A DNA stretch of 64,000 nucleotides from Streptomyces tuirus (GTDB taxonomy: Bacteria > Actinomycetota > Actinomycetes > Streptomycetales > Streptomycetaceae): NCBI RefSeq assembly GCF_014701095.1, contig NZ_AP023439.1, positions 6,312,001-6,376,000 on the forward strand, read 5' to 3'. The number at the start of each line of letters is the position of its first letter. The stretch's first letter is position 1. This document shows, one piece after another, positions 17,180 through 25,409 of this stretch. The notes beneath the pieces were generated by a model. That model worked only from the letters and a program-made list of their open reading frames with translations, was not told the origin of the DNA and ran no database searches. The position numbers and the translations under genes were made by a program.

Positions 17180-19347
17180 GCGGGGACCTCCAGGGGGTCG
17201 AGCTTGTTCGCTTTCCGGATCTCGTCGACGATGCGGCCGATGATTCCGGTGATGTCGAAGTCCTTCGGGGTGAAGACCGCGGCCACTCCGGCTTCCCTGA
17301 GCTGCTCGGCGTCACCATTCGGGATGATGCCACCGGCGATCACGGGGATGTCTGTGGCACCGGCCACACGCAGCCGTTCGAGGACGTCCGGCACCAGCTG
17401 GGCGTGGGAGCCGGACAGGATGGACAGGCCCACCGCGTGCACGTCCTCGGCGAGGGCCGCGTCCACGATCTGCTCGGGCGTCAGCCGGATGCCCTGGTAG
17501 ACCACCTCGAAGCCGGCGTCCCGGGCGCGCACCGCGATCTGCTCGGCGCCGTTGGAGTGCCCGTCCAGGCCCGGCTTGCCGACCAGGAAGCGCAGCTTGC
17601 CCACGTTCAGGTCCTTGGCCGTGAGGTCGACCTTGCGGCGGACCACGGCGAGCGCGCTGCCCTCCTCGACCGGAACGGCCACCGGCGCCGAGGAGACACC
17701 CGTGGGCGCCCGGAACTCGCCGAACACCTCGCGCAGGGCCCCGGCCCACTCGCCGGTCGTCGCCCCGGCGCGCGCGCACTCCAGGGTCGCCTCCATGAGG
17801 TTCTCGTTGCCGCGCGCGGCCTCCTTCAGCCGCTCCAGAGCCTTGCAGGGCCGCGGGTGGTTGAAGGGCGGCTGGTAGCGGCTGTCGCGCCACTGCTCCA
17901 GCCCGGCGATGACCCGGGCCTCGACCGCCGGGTCCACCGTCTGGATCGCGGTGTCCAGGTCGGCGGTCAGCGGGTTCGGCTCGGTGCCCTCGAAGATGTT
18001 CACGCCGATGATCTTCTCCTGGCCGGACTCGATCCGGCCCCGGCGCTCGGCGTGCGAGGCGACCAGCTGCGACTTGAGGTAGCCGGACTCGACGGCCGCC
18101 ATCGCGCCGCCCATCTCCTGGATGCGGTCGATCTCGGCGAACGACTCCTCGACCAGCCGGTCGACCTTCGCCTCGATCACCTTCGAGCCCTCGAAGATGT
18201 CCTCGTACTCCAGCAGGTCGCTCTCGTACGCCAGCACCTGCTGGATGCGCAGCGACCACTGCTGGTCCCAGGGGCGGGGCAACCCGAGGGCCTCGTTCCA
18301 GGCGGGCAGCTGCACGGCACGCGCGCGGGCGTCCTTGGAGAGGGTGACGGCCAGCATCTCCAGCACGATCCGCTGGACGTTGTTCTCCGGCTGCGCCTCC
18401 GTCAGGCCCAGGGAGTTGACCTGGACGCCGTAGCGGAAGCGGCGCTGCTTGGGGTTCTCGATGCCGTAGCGCTCGCGGGTGATGCGGTCCCAGATGCGGC
18501 CGAACGCCCGCATCTTGCACATCTCCTCGATGAAGCGGACGCCCGCGTTCACGAAGAACGAGATGCGGGCCACGACGTCGCCCATGCGCTCCTGCGGCAC
18601 CTGGCCGGAGTCGCGCACGGCGTCGAGGACGGCGATCGCGGTGGACATCGCGTACGCGATCTCCTGGACCGGCGTGGCGCCCGCCTCCTGCAGGTGGTAG
18701 CTGCAGATGTTGATCGGGTTCCACTTCGGGATGTGGGAGACCGTGTACGCGATCATGTCCGTCGTCAGGCGGAGGCTCGGCCCCGGCGGGAAGACGTGCG
18801 TCCCGCGGGACAGGTACTCCTTGACGATGTCGTTCTGGGTCGTGCCCTGGAGCTTGGTGATGTCCGCGCCCTGCTCCTCGGCGACGACCTGGTAGAGCGC
18901 CAGCAGCCACATGGCGGTGGCGTTGATCGTCATCGAGGTGTTCATCTGCTCCAGGGGGATGTCCTGGAACAGCCGGCGCATGTCACCGACGTGCGCGATC
19001 GGCACGCCGACCCGGCCGACCTCGCCGCGGGCGAGGATGTGGTCGGAGTCGTAGCCGGTCTGGGTCGGCAGGTCGAACGCCACCGACAGACCGGTCTGGC
19101 CCTTGGCGAGGTTGCGCCGGTACAGCTCGTTGGACGCCTCGGCCGTGGAGTGACCGGCGTACGTGCGCATGAGCCACGGCCGGTCCTTTTCCCTTTGTGC
19201 CTGCGTCTGAGGGCGCTCTGTGTCGGAGCCGACGTTCCTCAGCCCGCGGTCGCTTCGCTCCCTTGTCTTCGTCTCTTTCGGCTCCGACGCGCCCTCAGAC
19301 GCAGGCACGGGCTCCCGCTTCGCTTCGGCGGGCTGACGCTCAGTCAT
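17176..19347 (-). CDS. meaA: Ethylmalonyl-CoA mutase, with in-frame N-terminal insert
   Basis: This coenzyme-B12-dependent mutase of 723 aa converts ethylmalonyl-CoA to methylsuccinyl-CoA. Residues about 54-560 form the substrate barrel, beginning KDRPWLMRTYAGHS. The C-terminal B12 domain carries the cobalt-ligating DGHSNG (H597). The odd part is residues 6-53: between MTERQ and KDRPW lies a charged, low-complexity stretch of about 48 residues whose DNA contains a long inverted repeat (19198-19307). Related mutases, as I remember them, run directly from MTERQ into KDRPW. The insert keeps the frame and contains no stop. The gene starts 15 nt after the ccr stop and its stop overlaps the lyase start. 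Confidence 0.93.
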   Translation of the reverse strand: MTERQPAEAKREPVPASEGASEPKETKTRERSDRGLRNVGSDTERPQTQAQREKDRPWLMRTYAGHSTAEASNELYRRNLAKGQTGLSVAFDLPTQTGYDSDHILARGEVGRVGVPIAHVGDMRRLFQDIPLEQMNTSMTINATAMWLLALYQVVAEEQGADITKLQGTTQNDIVKEYLSRGTHVFPPGPSLRLTTDMIAYTVSHIPKWNPINICSYHLQEAGATPVQEIAYAMSTAIAVLDAVRDSGQVPQERMGDVVARISFFVNAGVRFIEEMCKMRAFGRIWDRITRERYGIENPKQRRFRYGVQVNSLGLTEAQPENNVQRIVLEMLAVTLSKDARARAVQLPAWNEALGLPRPWDQQWSLRIQQVLAYESDLLEYEDIFEGSKVIEAKVDRLVEESFAEIDRIQEMGGAMAAVESGYLKSQLVASHAERRGRIESGQEKIIGVNIFEGTEPNPLTADLDTAIQTVDPAVEARVIAGLEQWRDSRYQPPFNHPRPCKALERLKEAARGNENLMEATLECARAGATTGEWAGALREVFGEFRAPTGVSSAPVAVPVEEGSALAVVRRKVDLTAKDLNVGKLRFLVGKPGLDGHSNGAEQIAVRARDAGFEVVYQGIRLTPEQIVDAALAEDVHAVGLSILSGSHAQLVPDVLERLRVAGATDIPVIAGGIIPNGDAEQLREAGVAAVFTPKDFDITGIIGRIVDEIRKANKLDPLEVPA
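19198..19307. repeat. Palindromic element inside meaA
   Basis: The outer arms 19198-19216 and 19289-19307 are perfect 19-bp inverted repeats (TGCCTGCGTCTGAGGGCGC and its complement). The inner arms 19223-19232 and 19278-19287 (TCGGAGCCGA) add 10 bp. Only 6 nt on the left and 1 nt on the right interrupt the stem, and a 45-nt loop holds it together. It lies wholly within codons 14-50 of the mutase gene, in frame. It looks like a mobile palindromic repeat that landed in a coding sequence. Confidence 0.85.
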
Positions 19348-19362
19348 CTATGACCCCGGGTC

Positions 19363-20706
19363 TCAGATGTTGCGGAAGCGGTTGATGGCGTCGATGTGCT
19401 TGGCGCGCTTCTCGTGGTCGCGCACGCCCAGGCCCTCCTCGGGGGCCATGCACAGCACGCCGACCTTGCCCTGGTGGAGGTTGCGGTGCACGTCGTAGGC
19501 GGCCTGGCCGGTGTCCTCGAGGGAGTACACCTTCGACAGGGTGGGGTGGATCTTGCCCTTCGCGATGAGCCGGTTGGCCTCCCAGGCCTCGCGGTAGTTG
19601 GCGAAGTGCGAGCCGATGATCCGCTTCAGCGACATCCACAGGTAGCGGTTGTCGTACTCGTGCATGTAGCCCGAGGTCGAGGCGCAGGTGGTGATGGTGC
19701 CGCCCTTGCGCGTGACGAAGACGCTCGCGCCGAAGGTCTCGCGGCCGGGGTGCTCGAAGACGATGTCGATGTCCTCGCCGCCGGTGAACTCGCGGATGCG
19801 CTTGCCGAAGCGCTTCCACTCCTTCGGGTCCTGGGTGGTCTCGTCCTTCCAGAACTTGTAGCCCTCGGCGCTGCGGTCGATGATCGCCTCGGCGCCCATC
19901 GAGCGGCAGATGTCCGCCTTCTGCTCGCTGGAGACGACGCAGATCGGGTTGGCGCCGCCGGCCAGCGCGAACTGGGTGGCGTAGCTGCCGAGTCCGCCGC
20001 TCGCGCCCCAGATCAGGACGTTGTCGCCCTGCTTCATGCCGGCGCCGTTGCGGGAGACCAGCTGCCGGTAGGCGGTGGAGTTGACCAGGCCGGGGGCGGC
20101 GGCCTCCTCCCACGACAGGTGGTCGGGCTTCGGCATCAGCTGGTTGGACTTGACCAGGGCGATCTCGGCGAGGCCGCCGAAGTTGGTCTCGAAGCCCCAG
20201 ATGCGCTGCTCGGGGTCGAGCATCGTGTCGTTGTGGCCGTCGCTGGACTCCAGCTCGACGGACAGACAGTGCGCGACGACCTCGTCACCGGGCCGCCAGG
20301 CGTTGACGCCCGGGCCGGTGCGCAGGACGACGCCCGCGAGGTCGGAGCCGATGATGTGGTACGGCAGGTCGTGGCGCTTGGCCAGCTCGTTGGTGCGGCC
20401 GTAGCGCTCCAGGAAGCCGAAGGTGGACAGCGGCTCGAAGATCGAGGTCCACACGGAGTTGTAGTTGACCGAGGAGGCCATGACGGCCACCAGCGCCTCG
20501 CCCGGGCCGAGCTCGGGCAGCGGCACCTCGTCCAGGTGGATCGACTTGCGGGGGTCCTTGTCGCGCGTGGCGAGTCCGGCGAACATCTCCGTCTCGTCCT
20601 TGTGCACGGTGATCGCGCGGTAGGACTCGGGGATCTGGAGGGCGGCGAAGTCCTCCGACGTGGAGTCGGGCGACTGGATCGCGGCCAGGATGTCCTTAAC
20701 GGTCAC
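19363..20706 (-). CDS. ccr: Crotonyl-CoA carboxylase/reductase
   Basis: This 447-aa medium-chain-dehydrogenase-fold enzyme reductively carboxylates crotonyl-CoA with NADPH to ethylmalonyl-CoA, the entry to the ethylmalonyl-CoA pathway and a source of ethylmalonyl extender units. The CO2-pocket residues described for the Kitasatospora enzyme can be matched: N81 (SVNYN), F172 and E173 (WGFET) and H367 (IIGSHF). The NADPH loop is GASGGLGS (234-241). The GTG at 20706 follows GGAGG; the longer open frame to 20931 reaches into the promoter. It is followed by meaA after 15 nt. A predicted promoter with an internal palindrome lies about 200 nt upstream, so a TetR-type switch is likely. Confidence 0.96.
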   Translation of the reverse strand: MTVKDILAAIQSPDSTSEDFAALQIPESYRAITVHKDETEMFAGLATRDKDPRKSIHLDEVPLPELGPGEALVAVMASSVNYNSVWTSIFEPLSTFGFLERYGRTNELAKRHDLPYHIIGSDLAGVVLRTGPGVNAWRPGDEVVAHCLSVELESSDGHNDTMLDPEQRIWGFETNFGGLAEIALVKSNQLMPKPDHLSWEEAAAPGLVNSTAYRQLVSRNGAGMKQGDNVLIWGASGGLGSYATQFALAGGANPICVVSSEQKADICRSMGAEAIIDRSAEGYKFWKDETTQDPKEWKRFGKRIREFTGGEDIDIVFEHPGRETFGASVFVTRKGGTITTCASTSGYMHEYDNRYLWMSLKRIIGSHFANYREAWEANRLIAKGKIHPTLSKVYSLEDTGQAAYDVHRNLHQGKVGVLCMAPEEGLGVRDHEKRAKHIDAINRFRNI

Positions 20707-21042
20707 GGTGTTGCCTCCGGCGGTGAGCGCCCTGAGGGAGGGGCGCCGATGGTTACGTCGGTGCTGCTGAGGGTTGAGGGTGTGCCGTCGGTTCGGCGGT
20801 GGTGCTGATCGGCAGCGCTGGGTGGCGCGGGAGGTTGCCTGTGACGCAGGCGTCCGGGCGGGCAAGCGGGTGAGCTTGCCGGGACGTCGTCCGGACCTCT
20901 TCAACGTATGACACCGCGTGTCACCCCGCAAGGCACTGAGTGCCAGAACTTGATCTCAGATGAAATCTTTACGTAACAAATGAGCGATGATCGATCGAAC
21001 GGGCTCTCCAAGGGCCTGCAAAACGGCCCCTGACACGCCAAA
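20707..21042. other. ccr leader and promoter region
   Basis: This region is non-coding apart from an open frame extending upstream from ccr. It holds the predicted promoter (20903-20931) and a leader of about 190 nt with GC-rich inverted repeats but no recognisable riboswitch. A second small palindrome, GGCAC-TGA-GTGCC at 20932-20944, adjoins the -35 element. Further upstream is A/T-richer DNA (20945-20995), unusual for this genome. Confidence 0.5.
20903..20931 (-). promoter_or_regulatory. ccr promoter with operator in the spacer
   Basis: Read on the minus strand, TTGCGG (20931-20926), a 17-nt spacer and TACGTT (20908-20903) fit the TTGnnn/TAnnnT pattern. The spacer contains the palindrome TGACAC-CGC-GTGTCA (20909-20923). 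A protein bound there would cover both promoter elements. The adjacent tetR product is the natural candidate. Inferred from pattern and position. Confidence 0.55.
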
Positions 21043-21066
21043 ACGGCCACCCCGAGGGGTGGCCGT
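21043..21066 (-). terminator. Terminator downstream of tetR
   Basis: ACGGCCACCCC and GGGGTGGCCGT form a perfect stem (21043-21053 with 21056-21066). On the minus strand it is followed by TTTT, making a textbook intrinsic terminator 24 nt after the tetR stop. It insulates ccr from tetR transcription. Confidence 0.85.
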
Positions 21067-21089
21067 CATCACACGGGTGAAGGGGGCTC

Positions 21090-21899
21090 TCAGCGCTCCT
21101 TGAGGGCCTGTTCGATCGTCCGCATGACCTCGTCGAGCGGGGCGTCGGTGCGCGCGACGGTCACCAGTACCTCGCCCTGCGTGGAGGCCGTGGCCACGGC
21201 CGGCTGCGGCTCCGTCGAGCGGCCGGCCCCGATGCCCGAGCCGAAGGTCTTGCGCACGATCCCGAAGGCGTGGTCCAGCTGCGCCTCAACGTCCCCCTGG
21301 CCGCCCGCGCGCAGCCAGCGCCGCAGGACGTGGTTGTGGGCGGTGACGACCGCGGACGCGGCGACCTCCGCCAGCAGCGGGTCGTCGTTGGCGTCGTCGG
21401 CGTGCGCGCGCTCGTCGAAGTGGCCGAGGAGATAGCGGGTGAAGAGGCGCTCGTAGCGGGCCACCGACGCGATCTCCGCCTCGCGCAGGGTGGGCACCTC
21501 CCGCGTCAGCTTGTAGCGGGCGACCGAGATCTCCGGCCGGGCCGCGTACATCCGCATGACTTCCTTGATGCCGCGGCACACCGTGTCGAGCGGATGCTCG
21601 TGCGCCGGCGCCGCGTTGAGCACGGCCTCGGCGCGGATCAGGGTGTCGTCGTGGTCGGGGAAGATCGCCTCTTCCTTGGAGCGGAAGTGGCGGAAGAAGG
21701 TGCGGCGGGCGACCCCGGCCTGGGCCGCGATCTCGTCGACGGTGGTCGCCTCGTACCCCTTGGTCGCGAACAGCTCCATCGCGGCGGCCGCCAGTTCCCG
21801 GCGCATCTTGAGCCGCTGGGCGGCGGCGCGAGAGCCGGCGGCGCTCTCCGGCGCGTCGGCCGTGGCGGGTGTACGTGAGGACTTGGCGGGCTGGGGCAT
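21090..21899 (-). CDS. TetR-family regulator, likely of the ethylmalonyl-CoA genes
   Basis: This is a regulator of about 269 aa with a TetR helix-turn-helix at residues about 35-80 (TTVDEIAAQAGVARRTFFRHF) and a large ligand domain. It is longer than usual, with a 30-residue basic leader and a C-terminal tail of about 50 residues ending in a helix. It sits between the hydroxybutyryl-CoA dehydrogenase and ccr, all on the same strand. TetR-type control of ccr is known in Methylobacterium (CcrR), so an acyl-CoA-responsive regulator of ccr is plausible. The ATG at 21899 is preferred; an ATG at 21917 and a longer open frame to 22088 are alternatives with no better ribosome binding site. Confidence 0.88.
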   Translation of the reverse strand: MPQPAKSSRTPATADAPESAAGSRAAAQRLKMRRELAAAAMELFATKGYEATTVDEIAAQAGVARRTFFRHFRSKEEAIFPDHDDTLIRAEAVLNAAPAHEHPLDTVCRGIKEVMRMYAARPEISVARYKLTREVPTLREAEIASVARYERLFTRYLLGHFDERAHADDANDDPLLAEVAASAVVTAHNHVLRRWLRAGGQGDVEAQLDHAFGIVRKTFGSGIGAGRSTEPQPAVATASTQGEVLVTVARTDAPLDEVMRTIEQALKER

Positions 21900-22059
21900 G
21901 CCCTGAACGTACTGCATGTGCGCAGCTCGCCGCGCATGGCCCGGTTCTCCCCCTTCGCCGGAGGGCGGGCCGGGGGCGGCCCGGCCGGCCGGGTGGAACC
22001 GGTCCGGGCCGAGCAGGCCGCCCCACTCCGCGCCGGACCGGAACCAGTCGCCGGGACGC

Positions 22060-23865
22060 TCAGCGCTTGGCATATTCGCGGAAGCCACGGCCGGTCTTGC
22101 GGCCGAGGCAGCCCGCGGCCACCAGGTGCTCCAGCAGCGGCGCCGGGGCGAGCCCCGGGTCGCGGAACTCGCGGTGCAGGACCTTCTCGATGGCGAGCGA
22201 GACGTCCAGCCCGACGACGTCCAGCAGCTCGAACGGGCCCATCGGGTAACCCCCGCCCAGCTTCATCGCCGCGTCGATGTCGTCGAGCGAGGCGTAGTGC
22301 TCCTCGACCATCTTGATCGCGTTGTTCAGGTACGGGAACAGCAGCGCGTTCACGATGAAACCGGCCCGGTCACCGCAGTCGACCGGGTGCTTCCTGATCC
22401 GGCCGCACACCTCGCGGACCGTCGCGTGGACGTCGTCGGCGGTCAGCACCGTACGGACGACCTCGACCAGCTTCATGGCCGGCGCCGGGTTGAAGAAGTG
22501 CATGCCGATCACGTCCTGCGGGCGCGAGGTGGCCCGGGCGCAGGCGACGACCGGCAGCGACGAGGTCGTGGTGGCCAGGATCGCGCCCGGCTTGCAGACC
22601 TTGTCCAGGGCCGCGAACAGCTGCCGCTTGATCTCCAGGTCCTCGGCGACCGCCTCCACGGCCAGGTCGACGCCGGCGAAGTCGTCGTACGTGCCCGTGG
22701 CGGTGATGCGGTCCAGGGTCTCGGCGGCCGCCTCCGCGCTCATCCGGCCCTTGTCGACCGAGCGGGACAGGGACTTGCCGATCCGGGCCTTGGCGGCCTG
22801 CGCCTTCTCCGCGCTGCGGGCCGCGATGACCACCTCGTACCCGCCCTTGGCGAACACCTCGGCGATGCCGGAGGCCATGGTGCCCGAGCCCGCGACACCG
22901 ACGGAGCGGATCTCCCGGCCGGGAACGAGGTCGCCGCCCTCCAGCGGGGTGAGCGCGTCCCGCACGACGACCGGGCTGCCCGGCGCCTCGTACGTGTAGA
23001 AGCCGCGCCCCGCCTTGCGGCCGGTCAGACCGGCCTCGCTCAGCTGCTTGAGGATCGGGGCCGGGGCGTGCAGCCGGTCGCGGGAGGAGGTGTACATGGC
23101 CTCCAGGACCGTGCGCGCGGTGTCGACACCGATCAGGTCGAGCAGCGCCAGCGGGCCCATGGGCAGTCCGCAGCCCAAGCGCATCGCGGCGTCGATGTCC
23201 TCACGGGAGGCGTACTTCGCCTCGTACATCGCCGCGGCCTGGTTGAGGTAGCCGAACAGCAGGCCGTCCGCGACGAATCCGGGCCGGTCGCCCACCGCGA
23301 CGGGCTCCTTGCCGAGGTCGAGCGCGAGGTCGGTGACCGCGGTGACGGCCGCCGGCGCGGTCAGCACCGAGGAGACCACCTCGACCAGCTTCATGGCCGG
23401 CGCGGGGTTGAAGAAGTGCAGGCCCAGCACCCGCTCGGGGCGCGCGGAGTCGGCGGCCAGCCGGGTCACGGACAGGGCGTTGGTGCCGGTCGCCAGGATC
23501 GTCTCCGGGCGCACGATCCCGTCCAGCTCCCGGAAGATCTGGTGCTTGATCTCGTACGACTCCGGGGCCACCTCGATGACCAGGTCGGCGTCGGCCGCGG
23601 TGCGCAGGTCGGCGGAGGTGCGGACACGGCCGAGGATCTCGGCGCGCTCCTGCTCGGTCAGCCGTCCGCGCTCGACGCCGCGGGCGGTGGAGGCCTCCAG
23701 GGCGGCGACGCACTTCGCGGCCTGGGTCTCGCTGATGTCGATGCCGACGACCGTGCGGCCGGCCTTGGCGAGGACCTCGGCGATGCCGGTGCCCATCGTG
23801 CCGAGGCCGACGACGGCGATGGTCTGCAGCGGGGACTGGGACGGGTCGGACAGGGGAGTGGCCAT
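22060..23865 (-). CDS. Tandem 3-hydroxybutyryl-CoA dehydrogenase
   Basis: This is a 601-aa protein made of two complete 3-hydroxyacyl-CoA dehydrogenases in series. Each has its own NAD-binding GxGxxG (AVVGLGTMGTG at about 16-26 and VGVAGSGTMASG at about 320-331) and its own HFFNPAPAMKLVEVV catalytic segment and C-terminal helical domain. Single-copy enzymes are about 285 residues. It would oxidise or form (S)-3-hydroxybutyryl-CoA, linking acetoacetyl-CoA to crotonyl-CoA, the substrate of Ccr encoded downstream. The ATG at 23865 follows a GGAG and opens MATPLSD; the longer frame has no support. Both halves look catalytically intact. Confidence 0.93.
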   Translation of the reverse strand: MATPLSDPSQSPLQTIAVVGLGTMGTGIAEVLAKAGRTVVGIDISETQAAKCVAALEASTARGVERGRLTEQERAEILGRVRTSADLRTAADADLVIEVAPESYEIKHQIFRELDGIVRPETILATGTNALSVTRLAADSARPERVLGLHFFNPAPAMKLVEVVSSVLTAPAAVTAVTDLALDLGKEPVAVGDRPGFVADGLLFGYLNQAAAMYEAKYASREDIDAAMRLGCGLPMGPLALLDLIGVDTARTVLEAMYTSSRDRLHAPAPILKQLSEAGLTGRKAGRGFYTYEAPGSPVVVRDALTPLEGGDLVPGREIRSVGVAGSGTMASGIAEVFAKGGYEVVIAARSAEKAQAAKARIGKSLSRSVDKGRMSAEAAAETLDRITATGTYDDFAGVDLAVEAVAEDLEIKRQLFAALDKVCKPGAILATTTSSLPVVACARATSRPQDVIGMHFFNPAPAMKLVEVVRTVLTADDVHATVREVCGRIRKHPVDCGDRAGFIVNALLFPYLNNAIKMVEEHYASLDDIDAAMKLGGGYPMGPFELLDVVGLDVSLAIEKVLHREFRDPGLAPAPLLEHLVAAGCLGRKTGRGFREYAKR

Positions 23866-24265
23866 CGCGGGACTCCAGGATGAGGGTGACGACGGGGAAC
23901 GCGCTCCGGGTGCGCCGGAGTCGGTCCGGCAGGGGCCGGACCACGGGCGCACCGGGTGCGGGATGAAGTGCGGGTGTTGGCCGGGCTGCGAACGCACACG
24001 CCCGGTGCCGCGCCCCGGGCGTGCACACGCCCGGAAGAAAACGGCGGTTCCGACCGGCCCTGTCCCGGGGCCGAGCCGTACTGCGGTACCTGAGGCACCG
24101 AACCGACTGCTCCCGCGACAGCCGCGTCACCAGACCGCCGCGAGGAAAAACGAAACGAGTGGGTAACTCGCTCGTCTGAGCTTAACCGGCGGGTAACGAG
24201 CGCGCCAGTCCCCGGGTTTGTGATGTACGTCCCGCGCCGCTCGCGCCGCCCCTAACCTCTGAGTC
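23866..24265. other. Divergent region between hbd and HEAT gene
   Basis: This 400-bp region is non-coding. Near the HEAT gene it carries two GGGTAAC direct repeats (24161-24167, 24191-24197), a perfect CGAGT-GGGTA-ACTCG inverted repeat (24156-24170) and a near-palindrome TTAACC-GGC-GGGTAA (24182-24196). These may be operator sites for the dehydrogenase promoter. No convincing small gene is visible. Confidence 0.45.
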
Positions 24266-24841
24266 ATGGACGAAGAGTTGCGATCACTCACGGAGCGCTT
24301 ACGGCACGAGTCGGGGGCACCGCCCGCGTTCGAGCGGCTCGTGGCGACCGACGACCTCGACGCCCTGGCGGCGGCGCTGACCGAACCCGGGCAGCACCTG
24401 TGGGCGAGGGAGCTGGCCGCGTTCCGGCTGGGGCTCGCACGGGACCGGCGGGCCTTCGAGGCCCTGGTGCTGCTGCTCAACCACCGCGACCCCCCGCGCT
24501 GCGCCTCCGCCGCCCACGCCCTGGCCCGGCTGGGCGACCCGCGCACCGCCCGCGCGGCCGCCGCGCTGGCCACCAACGAACTGCGCGTCGCCTACGCCCT
24601 GCACCCGGTGCGGCTCCTGGTCGAGCTGCGTGCCCCCGAGGCGGTGCCGGCGCTCATCACCACGCTCCAGCGGCGGCTGCGCCCGCACGACCCGTACCGC
24701 CGCGTGGCGCTGGCCTGCGTGGACGGGCTGGGGACGCTGGGAGACGCCCGGGCCAGACCCGTCCTGAACGAGGCGCTCGCGCATCCGACACTGGCCGAGG
24801 CGGCGGTACGGGCGCTGGGGCGGATCCCCAAGCAGAGGTGA
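24266..24841 (+). CDS. HEAT-repeat protein
   Basis: This 191-aa all-helical protein consists of HEAT-like repeats. Successive helices with conserved A, L and P/D-R positions run from residue 30 to the end (RDPPRCASAAHALARLGD; LRAPEAVPALITTL; GDARARPVLNEAL). Such domains act as protein-binding scaffolds or sit with lyases and cyclases; no enzyme active site is visible. It is monocistronic and convergent with the acetyltransferase. TAACCT lies 7 nt before the ATG and there is no Shine-Dalgarno sequence, so the mRNA may be leaderless. Function unknown. Confidence 0.85.
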   Translation: MDEELRSLTERLRHESGAPPAFERLVATDDLDALAAALTEPGQHLWARELAAFRLGLARDRRAFEALVLLLNHRDPPRCASAAHALARLGDPRTARAAAALATNELRVAYALHPVRLLVELRAPEAVPALITTLQRRLRPHDPYRRVALACVDGLGTLGDARARPVLNEALAHPTLAEAAVRALGRIPKQR

Positions 24842-24881
24842 GGGCAGCGGGGCAGGGACCCGGGCCCGCAGTATCGCGACG

Positions 24882-25409
24882 TCAACGGGGAAGGGGCCTG
24901 CTGTACCGCACCTCGGGGACGGCGACCCCGTCCACCTCGAAGGGCTCCTCGGCGCCGTCCGCCCGGAAGCCGGCCCGTTCGTAGAAGCGGCGGGCCCGGT
25001 CGTTCTCCTTCAGCACCCACAGCAGGAGACGTCCGTGGCCCGCGGCGCGGCAGCGCGCGACCGACTCGGTGAGCAGCGCCCGCCCCACACCCCGCCCCAC
25101 CTGATCGGGGTGCACGTAGATGGCGTACAACTCGGCGTCCTCGGTGAGGACTTCACCGTCCCGGTACGGTCCGTGGCACACCCAGCCGACGATCTCGCCG
25201 CCGGTGTCCTCGGCGACCAGGTTCACCACGCTGCCGTCGCCCTGCGCGAGGCGCGTACGACGCCGCTCGGCGTCCTCCTCGACGCTGAGCCGGTCCAGGT
25301 AGGACTGCGGCACCAGGCCCCGGTAGGCGCTGCGCCAGCCGCCGACACGGACCTCCGCGACGGCCTCGCAGTCGGCGAGCGTCATCTCCCGGATCCGCGG
25401 CTCACTCAT
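24882..25409 (-). CDS. GNAT-family N-acetyltransferase
   Basis: This is a 175-aa acetyl-CoA-dependent acyltransferase. The acetyl-CoA pyrophosphate loop is QVGRGVGRALL (about 107-117), after the beta-4 strand LYAIYVHPD, and NDRARRFYERAGF marks the last conserved helix. The substrate is unknown. Its ATG overlaps the stop of a short upstream RidA-like fragment (ATGA), so it was probably the second gene of a RidA-GNAT operon now cut down at its front. Confidence 0.9.
   Translation of the reverse strand: MSEPRIREMTLADCEAVAEVRVGGWRSAYRGLVPQSYLDRLSVEEDAERRRTRLAQGDGSVVNLVAEDTGGEIVGWVCHGPYRDGEVLTEDAELYAIYVHPDQVGRGVGRALLTESVARCRAAGHGRLLLWVLKENDRARRFYERAGFRADGAEEPFEVDGVAVPEVRYSRPLPR

Noticed and set aside
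17404..19353. Long plus-strand frame opposite the mutase gene
   Set aside because: Shadow of meaA caused by GC-biased third positions; no motif, no ribosome binding site.
20707..20900. ccr leader as a riboswitch
   Set aside because: The leader has GC-rich inverted repeats, but I could not recognise the conserved core of a cobalamin or other known riboswitch.
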